Shown here: positions 15,906 to 21,344 of the stretch, piece after piece
How positions within the stretch are numbered: the first letter of the stretch is position 1
Layout: each line of letters begins with the position of its first letter
NCBI GenBank assembly: GCA_002493865.1
Contig: DLAC01000044.1
Span: forward strand, 1-21,344
Direction: 5' to 3'
Source of the DNA: Caryophanales bacterium UBA7057
GTDB lineage: Bacteria; Bacillota_I; Bacilli_A; RF39; UBA660
DNA length: 21,344 bases
Translations under genes and position numbers: made by a program
The notes under the pieces: model-generated
The model's input: the letters and a program-made list of their open reading frames with translations, nothing else
What the model was told of the DNA's origin: nothing
The model's database searches: none

Positions 15906-17669
15906 TTAATACCAGGCTGCTTTTATATCGGCATTATTACTCAGTGGCTCTGGACTAGGTTTTTCAAATTTTATGGAAACCGGAACCTTAAATGCAGTAC
16001 CAAACGCAATACAATTTCCTGCTTGTAGTAATTTTAGTTGTTCGACGATTGCACTATTGACGCTTGGAACCATATTCTTAATAAATGTTAAATCTTTTGG
16101 ATGCAAAGTTCTTAGAATTAAGAAATTACTACATTGAGAAATAGATGTTTCTGATAACTCAGAAGGTCTTTGCGTTATTAATCCTAAAATCACACCATAT
16201 TTCCTTCCCTCTTTTGTGATTCGGTCAAAGATATTATATCCCAAAATTTCAGTATCTGTATCGTTTTGTACGTAACGATGTGCTTCTTCTATAATAATGT
16301 GGAATGGAATTTTTGCTCTTTCCTTTGTTTCTAAAGAAAATGTAAATAAAATTCTAGAAATAATTTTTGTAATTGCTTTGGCTAAGCGGTCATCCACATG
16401 ACTAATATTGAAGTTAACAATTTGTGCCTTATGTCCATCAGATGCAGTAATTAGTTTTCGAATAAACATTTCTCTAGAAATCATTTCCGTACATTCAAAA
16501 TATTTAGCAGCATCGCTATTTGCGAGACTATGGAGACGTACACCTAAAATATTGGCATAGTCAAACACTCGATTACTCTTTAAAATTCCCTCGCTAATGA
16601 GTGCAAAATCCATTGCATTTTCCAAGTCTTGTAAAGAAAATACCGTATTTTGATTTTTATATTTGGATAGGTCTAATCCGTCGACTACAAATCGACTAAC
16701 TAAATCAACCACTGCTTCCATTTCCTGCATTTTTCCTGTTTTATCTGTAAATAAGCATTGTTTTAGGGTACGAACATATCCTGGTTGTGAAATTTTTGTT
16801 TCAAGGTTTAATTCATCCGTATGAAAATTCGTGAGAATAGCTGTAATTTGATCTCTGATTTTACCAGATTCGTTTCCACTTAAAAGGATATCAAGAATTG
16901 CCCGAGCGAGGATATCATTTTTATGCTTATGAATATCTGGATTATTACTATTTAATACTTTTACCAAGGTAAGAGCTTTTTCAATAATTGGCAATTGGTT
17001 TGGATTATCTACTTTTAATAATTGGGCAAAATCATCGGTATCTAATAGCCACAGAGGAATTTTTAATAAGTTGCCCCCTCCACTCTCTACATCCGTTGTG
17101 ATCACCTTATATCGAATCATTGGATTTTTCTTTTCCAATTCAGAAAAAGCATTCGTATATTCTCCATAAGCATCAAATATAAAGATATTAGAATTAAGAG
17201 GTACATAACTACTTCCCGCAAATAAGTTTTGAATCAGTCTAGAAACAGTAAAACTCTTTCCACTTCCCGTATTTCCTAAAATTGCAAAATGGTGGCTAAA
17301 AAATTTATTCACATCCACATTTACTCGGTAGTTTGAATAGACTGTCGAAAGTCCAAAATATACTTGACTATTGTCTTTAATTTGTTGATCTCCAAGAATC
17401 AAAGATAATTCATCCATTCGAATAATTCGAATTATTGACTTAAATGATGGATGTTTGGAGCAACCGGAATCAAATGAATTTTCTGTAATCTCTCCAACAA
17501 TTGCAACTTTCATTTCTTTTTGACTAATGTCTTGGATTTCTCCTACGATTTTATTTTGGTCATCTTCAAATATTACATGAATTCCAATCAAACTAGTCTG
17601 GGAAGCTATATCAATTCCCAAGGCAACAGTTACATAATTTCCCTCAATCGAAACAATTCTACCTAACAT
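15906..17669 (-). CDS. HerA-like ATPase/DNA translocase (DUF87)
   Basis: The 587 residues have an N-terminal HAS-barrel-like region (about 1-100, MLGRIVSIEGNYVTVALG) and a RecA/FtsK-like ATPase core. Walker A is GNTGSGKS at 132-139. FIFDAYGEYTNAF follows, then a helical insertion, Walker B HIIIEEAHRYV, and the HerA/VirB4-type ITQRPSELSETSISQCSNF and ILRTLHPKDL motifs. HerA forms hexamers that move along DNA and usually works with the nuclease NurA, or with SIR2 or DUF4297 effectors in defence systems. None of these is adjacent here. The neighbours are a surface protein upstream and sepF downstream. The start at 17669 has AGAGGGTG upstream. The ATPase identity is firm; its cellular job is open. 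Confidence 0.92.
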   Translation of the reverse strand: MLGRIVSIEGNYVTVALGIDIASQTSLIGIHVIFEDDQNKIVGEIQDISQKEMKVAIVGEITENSFDSGCSKHPSFKSIIRIIRMDELSLILGDQQIKDNSQVYFGLSTVYSNYRVNVDVNKFFSHHFAILGNTGSGKSFTVSRLIQNLFAGSSYVPLNSNIFIFDAYGEYTNAFSELEKKNPMIRYKVITTDVESGGGNLLKIPLWLLDTDDFAQLLKVDNPNQLPIIEKALTLVKVLNSNNPDIHKHKNDILARAILDILLSGNESGKIRDQITAILTNFHTDELNLETKISQPGYVRTLKQCLFTDKTGKMQEMEAVVDLVSRFVVDGLDLSKYKNQNTVFSLQDLENAMDFALISEGILKSNRVFDYANILGVRLHSLANSDAAKYFECTEMISREMFIRKLITASDGHKAQIVNFNISHVDDRLAKAITKIISRILFTFSLETKERAKIPFHIIIEEAHRYVQNDTDTEILGYNIFDRITKEGRKYGVILGLITQRPSELSETSISQCSNFLILRTLHPKDLTFIKNMVPSVNSAIVEQLKLLQAGNCIAFGTAFKVPVSIKFEKPSPEPLSNNADIKAAWY

Positions 17670-17693
17670 TCTTACACCCTCTATCTTACTGAA

Positions 17694-17702
17694 ATTATAC
17701 CA
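17694..17702 (-). promoter_or_regulatory. Extended -10 promoter of the HerA-like gene
   Basis: The minus strand reads TGGTATAAT about 25 nt before the ATG: perfect TATAAT with TG extension, -35 not evident. Placement is within a base or two. Confidence 0.6.
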
Positions 17703-17710
17703 TATTGTAG

Positions 17711-17746
17711 AAAAAAGAAAAAGATGATTTTGATAAAACCATCTTT
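17711..17746 (-). terminator. Terminator after the 17833-19140 gene
   Basis: AAAGATGGTTTT pairs with AAAATCATCTTT (12 bp, one G-U, loop ATC) on the minus strand, followed by TTTCTTTTTT. It lies about 85 nt after the stop codon of the surface-protein gene. Confidence 0.82.
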
Positions 17747-17832
17747 AGAAAAAAGGATATGATTCTTTGACAATCACTCCCAAGCACTTTGACTGCTTGT
17801 TTTTGATTTACTTTTTTATTTGATTTATGTTA

Positions 17833-19140
17833 TTAATTTCCTGTTGTCATACTCGAGATGTTAAATTCCAAACTATCCATGACTTGTCCTTCAAAGACGG
17901 CTTGGAATACATAACGTCCTTCTACATTTAGAATGTCGCCTGGTTGGTAAACTGTAAAATCACTACCGTTTATGGAATATCTTAATTCCATTACTTTATT
18001 ACTTTGAAAATTAACTTTGATATCTCCACCATTGGTATTTAAATCCTGATTCATTGTAGGCTGATTATTTTGTTCTACTTGAATCGTTACTTGTATATCA
18101 TCTGTTTCTACTGTAATCGTAGAACTATTTCCAGCGATGTCTGATACGGTTACATCTTCTCGCATACTATTTTCATAAACTTTTTGAATTCTATGACCAT
18201 CCTCTGAAATTACCCAACCATCTAGAGGGGCAATTTCCTCGTCTGAATCAATCATGACCAGTGTGTGATTTTTATCAATTCTAGAAGTACTAACTTGAAG
18301 GGCCGGACTTGTTTTATCAATTATTACAATGTATTCAGATACATTCATTGAGGTATCATACACTCGAATATGATATTCTCCTTCTTCTGACAGTAATAAT
18401 CCTTGTCCTAAATCAACCTCGATTATTTCTTGCATTCCTTCTTGTTCAATAGTATCAACACCATCAATTTTTTCATATTTTGCTTTATAGTATTCTGCAT
18501 AGGAAAGTGCATAGTTATCTCTAAATGATATTCCAATTTCTTGATTGATTTTACTTCCCGATTTCACTGGCTCGTAACTTGTAATACCGGTAGTTACATC
18601 ATATTTTTCTACAATTCCTTCAATAATTGGTAGTTCGGTATCCAAAATACTTACAAAGAATTCTTTGGTAAGTGATTGTTGTCTATAAGAAAGTGTATAA
18701 ACAATTTTGTACGTTCCTACTCGACTAGTATCAAATTCAGAAGTTTTGAGGTAACCACTTCCATATAAATCTTGGAAAAAGTATTCAACCTTTAAAAAGA
18801 TTCCCTCTACTGTTTCTACTTTTGGAAGTGTAAATGAATCATTCCCAACTTCTATTTGATAATCAGAAGCAATGGATGAAAAATATTTGGATAAATCTAC
18901 AGTTTCTTCTTTTGTTTCCTCTATTACTTTTTCCTGTTCAAAATTTGAAACTACGATATTATGAATCGTTGTTTCTGGTTCTTCTATTGGTGTCGGTGTC
19001 GGCGTTGGTTCTACAATGTTTTGTTCATCATCATCTTTGAACTCTTTTTTATCACATCCCCGAACCATAACTAAAAATCCAACCAAAAGTACTAGAAGAA
19101 AAGCTACTATCCATAGACTTTTCTTGTCGTTCGCGTCCAT
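17833..19140 (-). CDS. Membrane-anchored surface protein with Ig-like (DUF5011-type) domains
   Basis: From ATG at 19140 (AGGGGGG upstream) the protein has 435 residues. A membrane helix lies at about 10-26 (WIVAFLLVLLVGFLVMV), followed by RGCDKKEF. The rest is outside, beginning with a Pro/Thr linker (VEPTPTPTPIEEPE). Two or more beta-rich modules follow. One reads FDTSRVGTYKIVYTLSYRQQ followed by FFVSILDTELPII, the pattern of bacterial Ig-like domains such as DUF5011. Later ones include EGEYHIRVYDTSMNVSEYIV and VTVSDIAGNSSTITV. The longer reading frame from 19218 starts in the promoter and is not chosen. A C-terminal wall sorting signal is absent. It is transcribed alone. Likely an envelope-exposed structural or adhesive protein; function unknown. 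Confidence 0.82.
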   Translation of the reverse strand: MDANDKKSLWIVAFLLVLLVGFLVMVRGCDKKEFKDDDEQNIVEPTPTPTPIEEPETTIHNIVVSNFEQEKVIEETKEETVDLSKYFSSIASDYQIEVGNDSFTLPKVETVEGIFLKVEYFFQDLYGSGYLKTSEFDTSRVGTYKIVYTLSYRQQSLTKEFFVSILDTELPIIEGIVEKYDVTTGITSYEPVKSGSKINQEIGISFRDNYALSYAEYYKAKYEKIDGVDTIEQEGMQEIIEVDLGQGLLLSEEGEYHIRVYDTSMNVSEYIVIIDKTSPALQVSTSRIDKNHTLVMIDSDEEIAPLDGWVISEDGHRIQKVYENSMREDVTVSDIAGNSSTITVETDDIQVTIQVEQNNQPTMNQDLNTNGGDIKVNFQSNKVMELRYSINGSDFTVYQPGDILNVEGRYVFQAVFEGQVMDSLEFNISSMTTGN

Positions 19141-19177
19141 TATATCCCCCCTATCCGCGCTAAATTTCGACAATTTT

Positions 19178-19206
19178 ATTGTTTCAGAATGAATTACTGT
19201 TGTCAA
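19178..19206 (-). promoter_or_regulatory. Promoter of the 17833-19140 gene
   Basis: A perfect TTGACA (19201-19206) and AACAAT (19178-19183) with 17-bp spacing on the minus strand, about 40 nt before the chosen ATG. This supports the start at 19140 over 19218. Confidence 0.6.
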
Positions 19207-19226
19207 CAATTTATACAAAAGTATAC

Positions 19227-19252
19227 AAAAAAAAAGACCAATGTTGCTTGGT
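19227..19252 (-). terminator. Terminator after the 19252-19899 gene
   Basis: ACCAA pairs with TTGGT around a GCAACA loop on the minus strand, followed by a run of T (CTTTTTTTTT). The stem is short but the T tract is strong and it sits at the stop codon. Confidence 0.7.
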
Positions 19253-19899
19253 TAATTTTCTTTTTGATTGACATTGATCTTAATTGTAAATTTTTTATTT
19301 TGGTATGGATAAACAAGAGTTCCGTCTGCTAGGGCTTCAGGTTCTATTTTTGTATCTCCATCAATCCAAATCCGAACATTATAGTCATGGTGGAAATTTC
19401 CATCATTGCCATAATCTGCAATTCCTTGATATATAATTCTATTTTCCCATGTATCTAACACAGAACTAGCAGTTAGTTCACTATACTTCTTTACAATTCC
19501 ATCCTGACTTACCGTTGTATAAATTGGGTACTCTTTCCCATCTACTACTTCCGTTAAATATAGTTTTACAAAATCACCAGATAGAGTAGAATTGGGTTCC
19601 TTTGCTACAGTGATTTCATAGGGAATTTCTTTTCCCTTTTCAACCGTTCCATCGATTGAAAATTGGAATACATTTCCATCTCCAGATAATTTCTTTCCAG
19701 ATGCATCTGTCATCGGTTTAGAATTAATGATAGAAAGTTCATTTTTTTCTTCTAGATTTGTATAATTATAAGTTAATCTCGATTTACTCGAAAGATCATT
19801 TTCATCATAATCTAATAATGAGTAACTAACACCTGTTGTTACTAGAGTTAGGGATAACAGTGCTAAAACTGAGATAATTATTTGTCTTTTTCTACCCAT
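19252..19899 (-). CDS. Secreted or anchored beta-rich protein, unidentified
   Basis: The 215 residues begin with a basic start and a hydrophobic segment (MGRKRQIIISVLALLSLTLV, then TTGVSYSLL), fitting a signal peptide or signal anchor. The exported part looks beta-rich (VFQFSIDGTVEKGKEIPYEI, DFVKLYLTEVV, RIWIDGD) and has no cysteine. The combination of a TTGVSY-type signal end and one beta sandwich recalls SipW-processed surface proteins such as TasA/CalY. I see no SipW gene and no motif that settles it. GGAGG precedes the ATG, with a clear promoter and its own terminator, so it is expressed alone. Function unknown. Confidence 0.78.
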   Translation of the reverse strand: MGRKRQIIISVLALLSLTLVTTGVSYSLLDYDENDLSSKSRLTYNYTNLEEKNELSIINSKPMTDASGKKLSGDGNVFQFSIDGTVEKGKEIPYEITVAKEPNSTLSGDFVKLYLTEVVDGKEYPIYTTVSQDGIVKKYSELTASSVLDTWENRIIYQGIADYGNDGNFHHDYNVRIWIDGDTKIEPEALADGTLVYPYQNKKFTIKINVNQKEN

Positions 19900-19922
19900 A
19901 AAAGCCTCCTATTATTACTATA

Positions 19923-19951
19923 AGTATATAATTATTATTAGAAAAAGACAA
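19923..19951 (-). promoter_or_regulatory. Promoter of the 19252-19899 gene
   Basis: TTGTCT (19946-19951) and TATACT (19923-19928) with 17-bp spacing on the minus strand, about 25 nt before the ATG. Confidence 0.65.
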
Positions 19952-20013
19952 GCATTTCAATCAAAAAATACGAAAAATTAGAGATTTTCTGTCAGATATT
20001 TCATTTTTTAAAA

Positions 20014-20041
20014 TGAAAAAAACTCTTAGATTCTAAGAGTT
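20014..20041 (-). terminator. Terminator downstream of the toxin-antitoxin operon
   Basis: AACTCTTAGA and TCTAAGAGTT are perfect complements (usable stem 8 bp plus a short loop), followed by TTTTTTT on the minus strand. The stem sequence AACTCTTA/TAAGAGTT is the same as in the tRNA-Ser terminator at 21141-21168. Confidence 0.8.
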
Positions 20042-20179
20042 ATTATTCTATGGCGGAAGCAAGGTAAAAAGATGAATAGTATAAAAAAGGGCAAACCAAA
20101 TTTGAAGAGGTCTATCCTAATTTAGATTTTATAGATATCTTTATAGAAAAGTTTCTATGAGATTACTCTCATCTTTCTT
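20042..20179. other. Intergenic segment with tRNA 3'-end-like scar
   Basis: On the minus strand the segment 20051-20061 reads TGCTTCCGCCA. This looks like the 3' acceptor strand, discriminator G and CCA of a serine-type tRNA. No T-arm or other tRNA part precedes it. Small hairpins (ATAGAAA/TTTCTAT at 20143-20158 and ATGAGA/TCTCAT at 20157-20172) have no T tract. A plus-strand frame at 20080-20159 reads protein-like (FEEVYPNLDFIDIFIEKFL, then TGA) but has no start codon, so it may be a gene remnant. Confidence 0.4.
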
Positions 20180-20539
20180 TTAAGTCATTTGAAATTTTGA
20201 AACTATATCTAATTGGTAATCTTTATATTTTTGAATAAATTCTTTTTTCTTATCACTAGGTAGTTCTCCAATTTTATGTTTCATCTTTGTCTTGGAACCT
20301 GTATATATTTTTGTTGTTTTAATCACTGATTTTTTATATAATCCCGTTTGATTCGATAAAGATGCATCTAATTCGACATCATATATACCACAATCGGCAG
20401 AAGAAGAGATTATTACATAATGTACATCTACAAATTGTAATTGATTATTTCCATCATCCCCAATAATTAACACTGGTCTGGATTTTAACATACCATCGCT
20501 AGGTTTTGTTGCTTCATATTCCCAAATTTCACCTGTCAT
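20180..20539 (-). CDS. PemK/MazF-like toxin, putative mRNA interferase
   Basis: The 119 residues match the PemK/MazF barrel family, whose toxins cut mRNA and halt growth. Seen: GEIWEYEATKPSDG at the start, LKSRPVLIIGDDG (R21-P22, the conserved RP of the first strand pair), VIISSS in the middle strand, YDVELD, and SVIKTTKIYTGSK with KIGELP, equivalent to the MazF SVI...I.TLDKSRL...KIG.L pattern. The start codon follows the antitoxin stop directly (TAAATG). GAGGAG inside the antitoxin's last codons serves as ribosome site, so translation is coupled and the antitoxin is made first. Key residues look present but the family is divergent, so activity is inferred. Confidence 0.78.
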   Translation of the reverse strand: MTGEIWEYEATKPSDGMLKSRPVLIIGDDGNNQLQFVDVHYVIISSSADCGIYDVELDASLSNQTGLYKKSVIKTTKIYTGSKTKMKHKIGELPSDKKKEFIQKYKDYQLDIVSKFQMT

Positions 20540-21004
20540 TTAATCCCACTCCTCATCCTCTGGTTGAAATATAAAATTAGTAAAATAATTAGCAATACTT
20601 TGTTTTGAAATAGTCTTATCACTTCTTTCATCAGGATCTAATCCCGCTCTTGCTAATATCCAAGGCTCTTGTTTATGTGTCATTTCTTCAAGAAATCTTG
20701 CATCATACTTTGCGTAATTGTTTTTAACATAATTCAGCACATCAAGAACTTTAGCATCAAAATCATTTATTTGAAATTCAATATCAATAGGACTAAAGGA
20801 AAATGATTTATATGCATGATATACTGCAGGAACAACAGGTCCATGAACCCATGCTTCCATTTCATCTGAAAATAACTCCTCATCATTAAAGGCATATGAA
20901 AATCCCTGTGAAAAATATAATAACTTTTGTAATTTCAGTGGTTCTGGATGAATTTCATTGATAAACCACTTAGCAATTTCATCTGCACTATACTTTCTTT
21001 CCAT
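20540..21004 (-). CDS. Panacea-domain (SocA-like) antitoxin
   Basis: With ATG at 21004 (AAAGGA 9 nt upstream; the in-frame ATG at 21031 has no ribosome site) the protein has 154 residues. It shows the Panacea/DUF4065 hallmarks: SADEIAKWFI, LKLQKLLYFSQGF (about 23-35) and EAWVHGPVVPAVYHAYKSF (about 50-68), with D/E-rich beginnings to later helices. This domain occurs in SocA and in PanA antitoxins, which neutralise many unrelated toxins. The immediate downstream PemK-like gene fits an antitoxin-toxin pair with the antitoxin first. No separate DNA-binding domain is visible, yet TAGAAT repeats lie at the promoter. Identity of the domain is strong; the antitoxin role follows from family and context. 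Confidence 0.88.
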   Translation of the reverse strand: MERKYSADEIAKWFINEIHPEPLKLQKLLYFSQGFSYAFNDEELFSDEMEAWVHGPVVPAVYHAYKSFSFSPIDIEFQINDFDAKVLDVLNYVKNNYAKYDARFLEEMTHKQEPWILARAGLDPDERSDKTISKQSIANYFTNFIFQPEDEEWD

Positions 21005-21029
21005 CTCACTCAATCCTTTACTATTATTC

Positions 21030-21069
21030 ATTCTAAATATAGAATAACACGATTTAGTGATATATTCTA
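21030..21069 (-). repeat. TAGAAT operator-like repeats at the toxin-antitoxin promoter
   Basis: Three TAGAAT half-sites occur: 21064-21069 (the -10 itself), inverted at 21040-21045, and 21030-21035. The last two form ATTCTA-TATT-TAGAAT. The pair 21040-21046 and 21063-21069 is a 7-nt inverted repeat (TAGAATA/TATTCTA). Placement over and after the -10 would let a repressor block transcription. Confidence 0.5.
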
Positions 21070-21093
21070 GTATTTTCTTTCACACTTTGTCAA
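21064..21093 (-). promoter_or_regulatory. Promoter of the Panacea/PemK operon
   Basis: Perfect TTGACA (21088-21093) and TAGAAT (21064-21069) with 18-bp spacing on the minus strand. The start site falls near 21057, giving a leader of about 50 nt that includes the downstream repeats. Confidence 0.75.
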
Positions 21094-21137
21094 GTTCTTT
21101 TTAATATATATTATTTACAAAAATTATTTATGTAAAC

Positions 21138-21168
21138 AAAAAAATAAAACTCTTATAAAATAAGAGTT
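21138..21168 (-). terminator. tRNA-Ser terminator
   Basis: AACTCTTA pairs with TAAGAGTT (8 bp, loop TTTTA) on the minus strand, followed by TTATTTTTTT. It lies 11 nt after the tRNA 3' end. Confidence 0.85.
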
Positions 21169-21178
21169 AATTACATTA

Positions 21179-21269
21179 TGGCGGAGACAGAGGGATTTGA
21201 ACCCTCGCAGCAGTTACCCACTCTACACCCTTAGCAGGGGCGCCTCTTCAGCCTCTTGAGTATGTCTCC
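21179..21269 (-). tRNA. tRNA-Ser (anticodon GCU)
   Basis: The 91-nt gene folds as a serine tRNA. Acceptor GGAGACA pairs with TGTCTCC, with discriminator G and encoded CCA. The anticodon stem CGCCC/GGGTG has a CTGCTAA loop giving anticodon GCT (reads AGC and AGU). The long variable arm lies between GGGTG and the T stem, typical of tRNA-Ser, and the T arm is GAGGG-TTCAAAT-CCCTC. It has its own promoter and terminator and is the last feature on the right. Confidence 0.97.
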
Positions 21270-21303
21270 AAATGGAACACAATACTTTGCATCCGTATTT
21301 ACA

Positions 21304-21332
21304 ATATTACCTCATTCTCTTATGGTTGTCAA
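21304..21332 (-). promoter_or_regulatory. tRNA-Ser promoter
   Basis: Perfect TTGACA (21327-21332) and TAATAT (21304-21309) with 17-bp spacing on the minus strand. Transcription would begin near 21297, about 28 nt before the tRNA. Confidence 0.8.
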
Positions 21333-21344
21333 GAAAGAATCTAT

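Noticed and set aside
17765..17799. Repeat of CTTTGAC with a CAAGCA/TGCTTG hairpin followed by TTTTTG on the plus strand
   Set aside because: Looks like a short plus-strand terminator, but there is no plus-strand gene to end. Too short to call a repeat or att site.
19252..19899. Assignment as TasA/CalY matrix protein
   Set aside because: Only the signal-peptide end and beta-rich look agree; no SipW gene and no decisive motif are visible.
1..21344. CRISPR array, prophage or rRNA genes
   Set aside because: No regularly spaced direct repeats, phage structural genes or rRNA sequence found.

Overview
The window is low-GC DNA (A+T-rich, with many homopolymer tracts). Its regulation and gene content fit Bacillota/Bacilli: strong AGGAGG ribosome sites, a T-box leader on ileS, SepF and DivIVA division proteins, and TTGACA/TATAAT promoters with TG-extended -10 elements. 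Standard stops TAA, TAG and TGA are all used, so this is not a UGA-recoding mollicute. My best guess is an uncultured gut or host-associated member of Bacilli. That is inference; no species marker is present. Every gene I accept lies on the minus strand, so transcription runs from high to low coordinates.

Reading in the direction of transcription, the right end holds tRNA-Ser(GCU) with its own promoter and terminator. Next is a two-gene toxin-antitoxin operon, a Panacea-domain antitoxin followed by a PemK/MazF-like toxin, with operator-like repeats at its promoter. Then comes a 3'-tRNA-like scar beside a near-copy of the tRNA terminator, which suggests the toxin-antitoxin pair was acquired at a tRNA site. 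Two secreted or membrane-anchored proteins of unknown role follow (19252-19899 and 17833-19140), each with its own promoter and terminator. A lone HerA-like ATPase precedes sepF and a DivIVA-family gene. These run without an obvious strong terminator into a large type IV prepilin-like protein with a cysteine-rich tail and a small membrane protein.

The centre holds a 687-residue protein that joins a transposase-type helix-turn-helix to about three 100-residue helical repeats. After it comes ileS under a T-box riboswitch. This IleRS is of the long type and its HIGH motif is altered to GIHH, a change linked to mupirocin resistance. Next is a membrane protein with five cytoplasmic zinc ribbons, two PASTA domains outside, and a duplicated tryptophan/arginine-rich C-terminal module.

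The left end is the rpsO-pnp region: a candidate S15 autoregulatory leader, rpsO, an intrinsic terminator, an unrecognised protein, a degenerate HD-domain protein and pnp. Two nucleotides after pnp begins a reading frame broken by one in-frame TAA. A strong terminator closes the unit, and a partial gene with a good promoter runs off the left edge. The system-level candidates most worth a second look are the Panacea/PemK pair with its tRNA scar, the zinc-ribbon-PASTA protein, the HTH-repeat protein and the GIHH isoleucyl-tRNA synthetase.
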